This document shows positions 8,088 to 16,740 of a DNA stretch of 64,000 nt, piece by piece (the stretch's first letter is position 1; every line of letters starts with the position of its first letter). The notes beneath the pieces were generated by a model. The model ran no database searches and had not been told where the DNA came from. It was given only the letters and a program-made list of their open reading frames with translations. This DNA is from Anaerolineales bacterium (GTDB lineage Bacteria; Chloroflexota; Anaerolineae; Anaerolineales; Anaerolineaceae): assembly GCA_020060485.1 (NCBI GenBank), contig JAGVAB010000141.1:47856-111855 (forward strand). The letters are read 5' to 3'. Position numbers and translations under genes: made by a program.

Positions 8088-9872
8088 ATGTCAGAAGAAC
8101 ACGTCCTGGTTGCAGTTGCCTGGCCGTATGCCAACGCCGAGATCCATGCAGGGAATCTAACGGGCGCTTATTTGCCGGCGGATATCTTTGCCCGTTATCA
8201 GCGCTTGCGGGGCCGCAAGGTTTTGATGGTTTCAGGATCTGATTCGCACGGCACTCCCATTACTGTTCGGGCAGATGCAGAAGGTACAACGGCCGAGAAT
8301 GTGTATCGCCGTTTTCATCAGGGCTTTCTGGAGCTTTTCCTGAAAGCCGGCCTGACGTATGACTTGTTCACCAGCACGCATTGTGAGAATCATTTCCATG
8401 TGGCCCAAAATGTATTCACAGCCCTGAAAGAGAATGGCTATCTGTACACGGACACGCAGGAGCAGTGGTATGCGCCCAGCCAGGAACGCTTTTTACCAGA
8501 CCGCTATGTGGAAGGTACCTGTTATATCTGCGGTTATGACGGGGCGCGCAGTGACCAGTGCGATCAATGCGGCAGCATGCTGGAAGCGGGCAAGCTGCTC
8601 AATCCGCGATCCAAGGTGGATGGCAGCACGCCGGAACTGCGCGAGACCGAACATTATTTTCTCGACCTCGGCATCCTACAGCCGGAGGTGGTGAAGTTCC
8701 TGCAAGAGCGTGAATCCTACTGGCGGCCGAATGTGATGCGCCAGTCGCTGGGCCAGATCGAAGCTGAGAGTTTGCGCGGCCGGCCAATCACCCGTGATCT
8801 GGAATGGGGCATCCCGGTTCCGCTGGAAGGCTGGGAAGGGAAATGCCTGTATGTGTGGTTTGAAGCTGTGATTGGCTACCTCTCGGCTTCACTGGAGTGG
8901 AGCCAATTGAACGGCCAACCGGAAGCCTGGCGTGAGTGGTGGAAGAGCCCGGAATCGCGCACCTATTATTTCATTGGCAAGGATAATATTCCTTTCCACG
9001 CCATCATCTGGCCGGCGGAATTGCTGGGTATGCGCTCCAGATTTGATGAGTTGATCGGCTCACAGCCGGCGGCAGATTTTGTGCTGCCCCATGATGTGCC
9101 GGCCAATGAGTTCATGAACCTGGAGGGCAAGAAGATTTCCGGCAGCCGCAACTGGGCGGTGTATGGTCTGGACTTTTTGACCCGCTATGACCCGGATGCC
9201 CTGCGTTACTATTTGACGGTGGCTATGCCGGAGAGCAAGGACACCGACTGGGACTGGGCGAGTTTCCAGTCGCGCAATAATGACGAACTGGTGGCTACCT
9301 GGGGCAATCTGGCAAACCGGGTGCTTTCCTTTGCGCACAAGCATTGGGAGGGCCGTGTGCCTGAACCGGGTGAGCTGCACATGGATGATATGGCTTTGAT
9401 CCAGACCATCGATGATGGCTTTGAATCCGTGGGGCAGGAATTGGAAGCGGTACACCTGCGGGCCGCTCTGGCGGAAGCCATGCGGCTGGCGGCAGAAGTG
9501 AACAAATACCTTGATCAGACCGCGCCCTGGAAGATGATCAAAACCGATCGGGAGGCTGCGGGTCGTGCGGTATATACCGCTTTGCGGGCGATCGATTCGT
9601 TGAAGGTGATGTTTGCGCCCTTCCTGCCATTCAGCTCGGAAAAGCTGCACACCTATTTGGGATATACCACACCTTTGTTTGGCGAGCAGAGCCTGCAAAC
9701 CATTCAAGACAGTCTGGGTGAGCATATCGCATTGCGCTACCATCCAGAGAAGGCCAGCGGGCGCTGGGCGGCGAGCGAGCTTGCACCTGGCGGAACACTG
9801 ATCCAGCCAGAGCCGTTGTTCCGCAAGCTGGATGCCAGTATTGTCGATGACGAGCGCGGCAGGCTGGGTTAG
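8088..9872 (+). CDS. metG: Methionyl-tRNA synthetase
   Basis: Charges tRNA-Met with methionine. 594 residues, class I catalytic core. The HIGH motif is AEIHAGN (about residues 17-23); a four-cysteine zinc knuckle sits near 145-162 (CYICGY, then CDQCG). The KMSKS loop is KKISGSRN (about 349-356), so the second lysine of the motif is replaced by glycine. The anticodon-binding helical domain follows (WGNLANRVLSFAHK, about 405-420). The protein ends at about 594 without the C-terminal EMAP-like tRNA-binding domain found in some MetRS. A GAGGTGGTGAAG ribosome site precedes the ATG. It is the only aminoacyl-tRNA synthetase in the window. Confidence 0.96.
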   Translation: MSEEHVLVAVAWPYANAEIHAGNLTGAYLPADIFARYQRLRGRKVLMVSGSDSHGTPITVRADAEGTTAENVYRRFHQGFLELFLKAGLTYDLFTSTHCENHFHVAQNVFTALKENGYLYTDTQEQWYAPSQERFLPDRYVEGTCYICGYDGARSDQCDQCGSMLEAGKLLNPRSKVDGSTPELRETEHYFLDLGILQPEVVKFLQERESYWRPNVMRQSLGQIEAESLRGRPITRDLEWGIPVPLEGWEGKCLYVWFEAVIGYLSASLEWSQLNGQPEAWREWWKSPESRTYYFIGKDNIPFHAIIWPAELLGMRSRFDELIGSQPAADFVLPHDVPANEFMNLEGKKISGSRNWAVYGLDFLTRYDPDALRYYLTVAMPESKDTDWDWASFQSRNNDELVATWGNLANRVLSFAHKHWEGRVPEPGELHMDDMALIQTIDDGFESVGQELEAVHLRAALAEAMRLAAEVNKYLDQTAPWKMIKTDREAAGRAVYTALRAIDSLKVMFAPFLPFSSEKLHTYLGYTTPLFGEQSLQTIQDSLGEHIALRYHPEKASGRWAASELAPGGTLIQPEPLFRKLDASIVDDERGRLG

Positions 9873-9900
9873 TCCGTTTGAGAAAATCGTTCTTTTTGAA

Positions 9901-9927
9901 CCTCTCACACCACAGCGGTGTGGGAGG
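9901..9927 (+). terminator. Hairpin after metG, no U-tract
   Basis: An 11-bp stem with one G-U pair: CCTCTCACACC (9901-9911) with GGTGTGGGAGG (9917-9927), loop ACAGC. It is followed by TGGTGATTAAATT, not a T-run. It sits between metG and the DUF1638 gene and may terminate, pause or protect RNA. Confidence 0.5.
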
Positions 9928-9949
9928 TGGTGATTAAATTGGTGAACGA

Positions 9950-10615
9950 ATGAATTATGGCAAGACACATTTGATCGCCTGTGCCACGGTTTGGGAGGAA
10001 GTGCAGTCCTTCTTGCCGGAAGGGCTCACCTGCCAGGATGTTGACCTCGGTTTGCACATCCACCCAGCCAAACTGCGCGTGGAACTGCAGCGGTTGATCG
10101 ATGAGGTTGACCAGGAGCGGGAGACCATTCTGCTCGGCTTTGGCCTGTGCTCGAACGCCGTGGTTGGCCTGCGCAGTGAGCGGCAGACCCTGGTGCTGCC
10201 GCGGGTTCATGATTGTGTACCTTTGTTCCTGGGGTCACGGGCGGCGTACCAGGAACAAGCGGAACAGGAGCTGGGGACGTATTACCTGACCAAGGGCTTT
10301 ATTGAAGGTGTGGACGAGAACAGCATCCTGTCGTTCGAACGGTTGGACGCAAAGTATGGTCGGGAGAAGGCCGATAGGATACTGGAGGCCATGCTGAAAA
10401 ATTATAAACGCCTGGCCTTGATCAACACTGGCAATTACCGGATGGAGCATTACCGTCAGGTGGCCTGTCAGGCGGCCCAGCGCCTAAACCTGCGCTTCGA
10501 AGAAATCCCTGGTTCAAATACCATGATCCGCAAGCTGATCTTTGGCCCATGGGATGAGGACATCCTGGTCATCCCGCCAAATACGCCTGTTCCAGAAGAG
10601 CCTTTTTACGATTAA
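9950..10615 (+). CDS. DUF1638 domain protein
   Basis: 221 residues, cytosolic, no signal peptide. The pattern matches the DUF1638 family as I recall it: an N-terminal strand plus cysteine (HLIACATVWEE), the segment DLGLHIHPAKLRVELQRLID, and the glycine/cysteine turn ILLGFGLCSNAVVGL followed by VLPRVHDCVPLFLGSR with conserved His-Asp-Cys. These conserved Cys and His residues suggest a metal or cofactor site. The family is often found near corrinoid-dependent methyltransferases, but none is adjacent here (a UroD-like gene lies 29 kb away). Function unknown. The ribosome site is weak. Confidence 0.82.
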   Translation: MNYGKTHLIACATVWEEVQSFLPEGLTCQDVDLGLHIHPAKLRVELQRLIDEVDQERETILLGFGLCSNAVVGLRSERQTLVLPRVHDCVPLFLGSRAAYQEQAEQELGTYYLTKGFIEGVDENSILSFERLDAKYGREKADRILEAMLKNYKRLALINTGNYRMEHYRQVACQAAQRLNLRFEEIPGSNTMIRKLIFGPWDEDILVIPPNTPVPEEPFYD

Positions 10616-10775
10616 CTTCAGATATGGATGCCATGTAGTGACGACTTCAGTCGTTCTGGCTAGCCTTGGTTACAACAACGAATGCATTACATCAAGTGTG
10701 TTTTCATAACCAAAAATATGGGTGAACAAACTGCAAAAAGCAACCCTTGTCAACGGGCTGCTTTTTATATCGCGT

Positions 10776-12005
10776 TCATTTCTTCTGCCAGGGGACTTGA
10801 TGCAGATTGAGCAGGTCGGTTAATGATTTGTGCGAGGCTGTCTTCTTGCGCCCGGCTTTGCTGGCGGTCATGGCCAGGTCGGCGATTTCATAGGCCGCGT
10901 TGGGTTTGCCCAGTTTGCGCGCATTTTCGGCGCGGGCTTTGAGCAAGGCGCCATCATTCATCAGCCAGTGCGAGATTACTTCGAGAATCTTCAAGGGGTC
11001 TTGCGCCAGGTCTCCGGCCTGATTCTCGATCACGTATTGCATGTTGCCGGTTTCCTGGCCGGCGATGAAGTCGACCAGCATCAAAGGCAAACCACTGGCC
11101 AGAGACTCGGTGGTGATCAGCCCGCCAGCTTTACAGATGATGGCATCCGCGGCGCACAGCATGGCCGGAATGTCTTCGGTGAACTCATAGACGTGGGCAG
11201 GGATGTGCCAATCCATTTGCTGCAATTGGGTATACAGTTCCTTGTCATTGCCGGCCACAGCCACTACCTGCAGCGGCCGGCCAAAATGGTTAAGAACAGA
11301 GATGGCATCCACCAGACCCTCCACACGGCGGCTGCCAATGGCCAAAAATGTGGGCAGATCGGGGTTCCAACCCAGGGTGTTGCGGATCTGCGCCTTTGAC
11401 CGGGTTTCATTGGTGATGTTGGGATGCACAGGGATACCAGTAATGTAGACCTTCTCGGGAGCCATGCCGTTTTCCAGAGCCAGCGCTTTCAATTCTGGAG
11501 TGGTTACGGTTAACACGTCGGCGGCATGATTGAACCACAAACTGTGCACGCTCACCAGATCGGTGATGACGGTGATCAGGGGGATGGGCAGTTTCTCCAG
11601 GGTAATGACCGCTGAAAGCGGCGCCTGATAAAGGGGATAGGTGGTGATAACTGCATCCGGTTGAATCTTCATCAAAATATCCCGCATCACTTCGTATAGC
11701 AAAACGGTGGCTGTGCTGTCCACAATCGCAGTCGGGATGGGAGCATCCATGGCTTCATACCCAAGTTGATAGATCTTGGGGATGTGCTGGATGATCTTGT
11801 CATAGTCAGTTTGGCTTTCGCGCAGGAAGGCCGGAGTGCGGCGGTCGTTAAGGGGGTTGAGCATTTCAACCGTGCAGTTATCGGCATATTTGTCTTGCAG
11901 GGCCGAGAGGATGGCTTTGGCAGCACTGCGGTGTCCAAAGCCGGCATCGGCAGACAGGATCAAAACTTTCTTTTTTTGATTGGTTGGTACAGGTGTGTCT
12001 GTCAT
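10776..12005 (-). CDS. Diacylglycerol glycosyltransferase-like (MGDG synthase/UgtP family)
   Basis: 409 residues from the ATG at 12005 (in-frame TTG and GTG lie at 12020 and 12017). The N-terminal MGDG-synthase domain begins with VLILSADAGFGHRSAAKAI; the C-terminal GT-B half carries ICKAGGLITTESLASGLP (about residues 290-308), the nucleotide-sugar binding loop of GT28 enzymes. Members transfer a hexose from UDP-sugar to diacylglycerol at the inner face of the membrane, making glycolipids. This fits membrane glycolipid synthesis, but the sugar and acceptor cannot be read from the sequence. The C-terminal tail (about 375-409) is basic. Confidence 0.85.
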   Translation of the reverse strand: MTDTPVPTNQKKKVLILSADAGFGHRSAAKAILSALQDKYADNCTVEMLNPLNDRRTPAFLRESQTDYDKIIQHIPKIYQLGYEAMDAPIPTAIVDSTATVLLYEVMRDILMKIQPDAVITTYPLYQAPLSAVITLEKLPIPLITVITDLVSVHSLWFNHAADVLTVTTPELKALALENGMAPEKVYITGIPVHPNITNETRSKAQIRNTLGWNPDLPTFLAIGSRRVEGLVDAISVLNHFGRPLQVVAVAGNDKELYTQLQQMDWHIPAHVYEFTEDIPAMLCAADAIICKAGGLITTESLASGLPLMLVDFIAGQETGNMQYVIENQAGDLAQDPLKILEVISHWLMNDGALLKARAENARKLGKPNAAYEIADLAMTASKAGRKKTASHKSLTDLLNLHQVPWQKK

Positions 12006-12080
12006 ATACTCATTCACCAAACAGAATGAAAGGATACAGGTTAATCATTTGATCATTTGCTATTCTCGTTTTCTTAAACC

Positions 12081-12086
12081 ATTATA
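12081..12086 (-). promoter_or_regulatory. -10 element for the glycosyltransferase gene
   Basis: A perfect TATAAT on the minus strand (12086 to 12081), about 75 nt before the ATG at 12005. TTTACA lies upstream at a 20-nt spacing, which is long. Part of the 416-nt divergent gap that also holds the ABC operon leader. Confidence 0.35.
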
Positions 12087-12359
12087 AAACCTGAGTATTA
12101 AGTTTTTGTAAAAACCTGGTCAAGGTTTTGCGGCAATCTTGCACCAGCAATCCATGCAGGCAGGCTGGCCTCTTGTTTCGAAAACAGGTCGTTCTGGATT
12201 TGATATTATCTTGTATAATATACATAATAAACTCAGAGACGAATGTGATATCACCGGATCGATCAATAACAATGGTTATTTATGCAAATCACATTAATTC
12301 ACCGCTATAGTTCATGTTAAATATCATACAGGAAATTTCATCATCTTAATCGGGTGTTC

Positions 12360-12389
12360 ATATCAATTAGGCATTTGCTTAGTTGATAT
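12360..12389 (+). promoter_or_regulatory. 30-bp palindrome upstream of the ABC operon
   Basis: Arms of 14 nt, ATATCAATTAGGCA (12360-12373) and TGCTTAGTTGATAT (12376-12389), pair at 12 of 14 positions around a TT centre. It ends 32 nt before the substrate-binding protein ATG. The symmetry and AT-rich flanks suit a dimeric repressor site; an mRNA hairpin is also possible. A TATAGT at 12306-12311 could be the -10. The rest of the 12006-12421 gap shows no gene. Confidence 0.5.
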
Positions 12390-12421
12390 ATTTTATTTTT
12401 GCCATAGAAAAGGAGAGAAAA

Positions 12422-13582
12422 ATGCGCACGAAAAAAATCTTCAATCTGGTTTCCTTTCTTGTAATCCTGGCACTATTTCTCGCGGCTTGCAGTCCTAAGC
12501 CCCCAGAAACGGTTGCCCCTCCCGCTGCCGAGGCTCCAGCAGATTCCGCACCTGTTGCTGCAGCCGATCCAATGGAAGAATTGATTGCTGCTGCAAAGGC
12601 AGAAGGCACCCTGACAGTCATCGCGCTTCCGCACGACTGGTGTAATTATGGGGAAGCCATTGAAGGATTCAAAGCAAAATATGGTATTAAAGTGAATGAA
12701 CTTAACCCTGATGCGGGTTCTGCAGATGAAATTGAAGCCATCAAAGCCAATAAGGATAACACCGGCCCGCAAGCCCCCGACGTTATAGATGTGGGTTATG
12801 GTTTTGGCCCGCAACTGATTGCCGAAAATTTAGTGCAGCCTTACAAAGTCTCCACCTGGGATTCCATCCCGGCAGATTCTAAAGACCCCGATGGCTATTG
12901 GTACGGTGACTACTACGGCGTGATGGCTTTTGAGGTCAATAAGGATGTTGTCACGAACGTTCCGCAAGATTGGTCAGATTTACTGAAACCCGAATACAAG
13001 GGACAATTTGCCCTGTCAGGTGACCCGCGTGCCTCGGCGCAGGCACAGATGAGCATCTTTGCTGCAGCGCTATACAATGGTGGGTCGTTAGAGAATGTCC
13101 AGCCGGGTCTTGATTTCTTTAAAGAGGTTAATGCGGTTGGAAATTTCGTGCCTGTCATTGCCAAGCAGGCAACTGTTGCAAAGGGTGAGACCCCAGTCAT
13201 CCTGCGGTGGGATTACAGTGCGTTGTCGGACAGGGATGCCCTGGATGGAAATCCGGAAATTGAAGTAGTTTATCCCAAGAGTGGCTCAATTGCCGGTATC
13301 TATATTCAGGCCATTTCGGCTTATGCCCCGCATCCTAATGCTGCAAAACTCTGGATGGAGTACCTTTACAGCGATGAAGGCCAGCTTGTATGGCTTAAGG
13401 GCTACTGTCACCCGATCCGTTTTAATGACATGCAGGCACGTGGTGCAATCCCTGCGGACCTGGCTGCAAAATTGCCAGAATTTGATGGGCCCGTTGCTTT
13501 CCCGACCATTGACCAGATCAATGATGCCAAGCAGGTTATTGCTGATAACTGGATGTCTGTCGTAGGTGCAGATGTCAAGTAA
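12422..13582 (+). CDS. ABC transporter substrate-binding lipoprotein (family 1)
   Basis: 386 residues from the ATG at 12422, preceded by AAAGGAGAG; a longer in-frame start at 12383 adds an unlikely extension. A signal peptide ends at the lipobox LFLAAC (Cys about 23), followed by a short Pro/Ala linker. The body begins LIAAAKAEGTLTVIALPHDW, as in binding proteins for iron, putrescine, thiamine or 2-aminoethylphosphonate. VIDVGYGFGPQLIAENLVQP is a hinge-proximal stretch common to that group. It delivers ligand to the permeases encoded next. The ligand cannot be fixed from sequence: no iron-binding Tyr-Tyr pair is obvious, which argues mildly against Fe3+. Confidence 0.88.
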   Translation: MRTKKIFNLVSFLVILALFLAACSPKPPETVAPPAAEAPADSAPVAAADPMEELIAAAKAEGTLTVIALPHDWCNYGEAIEGFKAKYGIKVNELNPDAGSADEIEAIKANKDNTGPQAPDVIDVGYGFGPQLIAENLVQPYKVSTWDSIPADSKDPDGYWYGDYYGVMAFEVNKDVVTNVPQDWSDLLKPEYKGQFALSGDPRASAQAQMSIFAAALYNGGSLENVQPGLDFFKEVNAVGNFVPVIAKQATVAKGETPVILRWDYSALSDRDALDGNPEIEVVYPKSGSIAGIYIQAISAYAPHPNAAKLWMEYLYSDEGQLVWLKGYCHPIRFNDMQARGAIPADLAAKLPEFDGPVAFPTIDQINDAKQVIADNWMSVVGADVK

Positions 13583-14483
13583 GAGCAATATGGGATTGAA
13601 TCAAAAGAGGGACGCGCGTAAAGCGCGTCCCTCCCACTCAACCTGGGTCAACTGGCTTGGGGTGATTCCCTTCTTCTTGTTCACGTTTCTGTTCATTCTT
13701 TTGCCATCGTTAAAAATCTTGTCCGGCGCTTTCCGTTCGAATGATGGCAAATTAACGCTAATGAATTTTGTCAGTCTGTTTGAATCATCCATCATTAGCG
13801 CTTATTGGGTGACCATCAAAATTAGTCTGGCGACCGCTGTTGGCGGGGGGATTTTGGGTTTCTTAATGGCATATGCCATAACTGGTGGCAGATTACCACG
13901 AGCGGTGCGAAACACACTGTTGACATTTTCGGGAGTAGCATCAAATTTTGCTGGCGTTCCACTGGCATTTGCCTTTATCGCCACACTAGGGCGCACAGGC
14001 CTGGTTACTTTGCTGTTAAAGAATCTCCTGAGGATTGATCTTTATGATCAGGGATTTAATCTCTATAGTTTCTGGGGATTGTCTTTGACCTATATGTTTT
14101 TCCAATTCCCGTTGATGGTGTTGGTGATCACCCCTGCCCTGGATGGGCTTAAGAAAGAATGGGGTGAGGCAGCAGAAAATCTTGGCGCATCACAAAGTGT
14201 GTATTGGCGAAGGGTGGCGCTGCCCATTCTTACTCCCTCAATTCTTGGTACGATGATCCTGTTGTTTGGTAATTCCTTCGGCGCTTATGCCACAGCTTAT
14301 TCGCTGACCGGCGGTTTCATTAATCTCATTACCATTGTGATTGGTTCACAAATCAAAGGGGATATTCTTTACAATCCTGGTTTGGGTTATGCGCTTGCAG
14401 TCGGCATGGTCGTTGTGATGTCTGTGATGATGGTAATTTATTATTCCTTGCGACGCAGAAGCGAAAGGTGGCTGCCAAAATGA
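13572..14483 (+). CDS. ABC transporter permease 1
   Basis: About 303 residues with six predicted membrane helices. The EAA loop is EWGEAAENLGASQSVYWRRV (about 196-215), where permeases dock the ATPase. It overlaps the substrate-binding protein gene by 11 nt; starts at GTG 13566, ATG 13572 and ATG 13590 are all possible, and none has a strong ribosome site. A perfect 11-bp stem-loop lies inside its first codons. Its stop overlaps the start of permease 2 (ATGA). Confidence 0.88.
   Translation: MSSKSNMGLNQKRDARKARPSHSTWVNWLGVIPFFLFTFLFILLPSLKILSGAFRSNDGKLTLMNFVSLFESSIISAYWVTIKISLATAVGGGILGFLMAYAITGGRLPRAVRNTLLTFSGVASNFAGVPLAFAFIATLGRTGLVTLLLKNLLRIDLYDQGFNLYSFWGLSLTYMFFQFPLMVLVITPALDGLKKEWGEAAENLGASQSVYWRRVALPILTPSILGTMILLFGNSFGAYATAYSLTGGFINLITIVIGSQIKGDILYNPGLGYALAVGMVVVMSVMMVIYYSLRRRSERWLPK
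13607..13633 (+). other. 11-bp stem-loop at the binding-protein/permease junction
   Basis: GAGGGACGCGC (13607-13617) pairs perfectly with GCGCGTCCCTC (13623-13633) around loop GTAAA. It lies 24 nt after the binding-protein stop and within the first codons of permease 1. A hairpin here could protect the upstream mRNA and reduce permease expression, giving excess binding protein, as known for other ABC operons. Confidence 0.7.
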
Positions 14484-15277
14484 AACGCAAGTCTTTTTGG
14501 TCATGGATATGGATCCTTATTGGATCGATCTATTTTATCCTGCCCCTCTATTCTACTTTTGAGTTTTCATTGCGCGCCAAGAAAGGCGTGTTAACTTTTT
14601 TGGCGTATGAACGTGTTTTTAATGATGCCAATTTTTGGGAAACGATGAAATTTTCTCTCATCATCGCGGTTTTCACCATTTTTTTCAGCATTTTGCTCAT
14701 CGTTCCCACTGCTTACTGGATTCGATTGCGTTTGCCGCAGCTTCGTCCCATCATCGAATTTGTTTCCATGCTCCCGTTTGTTGTACCAGCGATTGTGCTT
14801 GTATTTGGATCGATTCGTGTATTCAGTGGTTCACCCTTTTTTCTCACAAATACCTACTTCGGAACCTATGTTTTACTAACTGCGGGGTATGTGGTACTGG
14901 CGCTGCCTTTCGTGTTTCGTTCCATAGACACTGGCCTGGCGGCAATTGATGTGCGCTCTCTCACCGAGGCTGCTCAGAGCCTTGGCGCAAACTGGGCTAC
15001 GATCATGTTCAAGATCATTTTCCCAAACTTGAAGGTCGCCATTTTGAGCAGTGCTTTTTTGACACTGGCAACGGTGATTGGGGAATACACAATTGCAAGT
15101 TTCTTGGTAGGCATTAAAGCTTTTGGCCCATACATGTCCATGATAGGGCAGAACAAGACTTATGAATCTTCTTCGTTGGCGATCATTAGCTTTTTGATCA
15201 CCTGGAGTTTCTTGGGTCTTATCCAGATATTGAACCGTGGCAAAACCAGCAGCAGTCCGTTGGCGGGTGCACGCTAG
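14480..15277 (+). CDS. ABC transporter permease 2
   Basis: 265 residues, six predicted helices, EAA loop LTEAAQSLGANWATIMFKII (about 161-180). The ATG at 14480 overlaps the permease 1 stop by 4 nt. Forms the heterodimeric channel with permease 1. The arrangement of one binding protein, two distinct permeases and one ATPase with a TOBE domain is that of the spermidine/putrescine (Pot) and phosphonate-type importers. Confidence 0.9.
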   Translation: MKRKSFWSWIWILIGSIYFILPLYSTFEFSLRAKKGVLTFLAYERVFNDANFWETMKFSLIIAVFTIFFSILLIVPTAYWIRLRLPQLRPIIEFVSMLPFVVPAIVLVFGSIRVFSGSPFFLTNTYFGTYVLLTAGYVVLALPFVFRSIDTGLAAIDVRSLTEAAQSLGANWATIMFKIIFPNLKVAILSSAFLTLATVIGEYTIASFLVGIKAFGPYMSMIGQNKTYESSSLAIISFLITWSFLGLIQILNRGKTSSSPLAGAR

Positions 15278-15317
15278 CAGCCCGAATGATTCTCTACCCT
15301 CAATAGAATGGTGAACT

Positions 15318-16367
15318 ATGGCATTTTTAACTTTAACTGATATTTCCAAATCCTTTGGTGCATCGATTGCCGTGGAGGATTTTAACCTTGACGTGGAAAA
15401 AGGAGAATTTGTCTCTTTCCTCGGCCCATCAGGATGTGGCAAGACCACCACCTTAAGAATGATTGCTGGTTTTGAACTGCCCACCAAAGGGGTCATCACG
15501 CTTGATGAAGAAGATATTACATTCAAGTCACCTAATCAACGAAATGTAGGAATGGTCTTTCAATCCTACGCGTTGTTCCCAAACCTGACCATTGGCCAAA
15601 ATATTGGTTTCGGTTTACAAGTACGCAAGCTTGCAAAACAAGAAATCAAAGATAAAGTGGATGAGATGCTTGCTCTTGTGCACCTTGAAAAGCATATTGA
15701 TAAGTATCCTTACCAGCTTTCTGGAGGACAACAGCAAAGGATTGCATTGGCACGCGCCCTGGCGATCAGTCCCAGGGTATTGCTCCTTGATGAACCGCTT
15801 TCTGCGCTGGATGCAAAAATCCGCGTGGAACTTCGCCTGGAGATCCGCCGGATTCAACAAACAATGGGCATCACCACCATTTATGTGACTCATGATCAGG
15901 AAGAAGCCTTGTTAATTTCAGACCGGGTGGTGGTTATGAGCCAGGGGCGCATGGAACAGGTTGGAACCCCTGCCAGGATTTACAACTACCCATCAACAGA
16001 ATTTGTTGCCCAATTTGTCGGGCAGTTAAATCTTTTACCGGTGGATAATGTTGACCTGGAGAATGGTACCTGCACGCTGGCAGGTCAACCTGTGAAATTT
16101 GAACATTCTTCTGAAAGAAGCATAAATGAGAAGCCAAGGTTGGCAATTCGTCCAGAGGAATTGCAGATAGGTTCAGGTGAGGGGCGAAATTCTTTGACTG
16201 GTTGCGTTGAAACCGTTCTGTTCCTTGGGGCTGTGGTCCGCTTACGCGTGGATGTGGGTGGTGTTCTCCTCTCAGCGGATTTCTTTAATGAGCGCACCAG
16301 AACTTTGCCGCGTGCGGGTGACAACGTCGTCATCAGTTTCCCGGAATATTCGTGCTGGCTGGTTTGA
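15318..16367 (+). CDS. ABC transporter ATPase with TOBE domain (PotA/FbpC type)
   Basis: 349 residues. Walker A GPSGCGKTTTLRMIAG (about 37-52), Q-loop VFQSYALFPNLT, signature LSGGQQQRIALARALA (about 134-149), Walker B VLLLDEPLSALDAK and H-loop THDQEEAL are intact. The C-terminal 110 residues form a TOBE domain (LAIRPEELQIG) typical of CUT1, polyamine and iron importers, often used for regulation by ligand. It starts 41 nt after permease 2 and ends the operon. It energises import. Confidence 0.94.
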   Translation: MAFLTLTDISKSFGASIAVEDFNLDVEKGEFVSFLGPSGCGKTTTLRMIAGFELPTKGVITLDEEDITFKSPNQRNVGMVFQSYALFPNLTIGQNIGFGLQVRKLAKQEIKDKVDEMLALVHLEKHIDKYPYQLSGGQQQRIALARALAISPRVLLLDEPLSALDAKIRVELRLEIRRIQQTMGITTIYVTHDQEEALLISDRVVVMSQGRMEQVGTPARIYNYPSTEFVAQFVGQLNLLPVDNVDLENGTCTLAGQPVKFEHSSERSINEKPRLAIRPEELQIGSGEGRNSLTGCVETVLFLGAVVRLRVDVGGVLLSADFFNERTRTLPRAGDNVVISFPEYSCWLV

Positions 16368-16456
16368 TTTCGCAAGAGTTTTTCGATAGTCGCGTTGTTG
16401 CTGTACATGATTGCCTTTGACGCAGGTAATATATATGCAATATATTTATGGATAGC

Positions 16457-16481
16457 ACGAGCCCTCATTCCGAGGGCTCGT
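16457..16481 (+). terminator. Hairpin downstream of the ABC operon, no U-tract
   Basis: Perfect 10-bp stem ACGAGCCCTC (16457-16466) with GAGGGCTCGT (16472-16481), loop ATTCC, about 90 nt past the ATPase stop. It is followed by ATAGGAAAAAC on the plus strand and has no T-run on either side. It is the main structure in the 373-nt gap 16368-16740, which otherwise shows only the promoter-like element at 16672. Confidence 0.5.
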
Positions 16482-16671
16482 ATAGGAAAAACAATCTCAT
16501 GACCAGACACCAGGCTTTAAAGGAAACGAATCCTTGCTGGAAAAAAGGGTGACGGCCTGGCCTTAATGAGAGGGTTTGTTTCTTGATCAATAGTTTATTG
16601 TTTGCCCCGGTGTTGGGACTGTCTTTTGCAAGCAGGTTATTCAGCCGGCATAAGAGAGCAAATAGTGGACA

Positions 16672-16680
16672 TGGTAAAAT
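16672..16680 (+). promoter_or_regulatory. Extended -10 promoter for the DUF47-PiT pair
   Basis: TGG-TAAAAT with no clear -35. It would start transcription about 55 nt before the ATG at 16741. No Pho box repeats are evident. Confidence 0.38.
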
Positions 16681-16740
16681 AGTATTTCATGCTACCGTGG
16701 ATTGGGACGTGATTGCAAAGGGGAGAAAAGAGGGTCACTG

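Noticed and set aside
12128..12310. Small open frame in the gap before the ABC operon
   Set aside because: No ribosome site, no conserved pattern; composition is that of AT-rich non-coding DNA with promoter-like elements.
13566..13590. Overlap of binding protein and permease as a frameshift fusion
   Set aside because: Both proteins end and begin at the normal family limits, and the overlap is only a few codons, so it is a normal coupled junction.
16457..16481. Possible T-box, SAM or other known riboswitch in intergenic regions
   Set aside because: No known riboswitch core motif was found here or before metG, alr or the transporters; only simple hairpins are seen.
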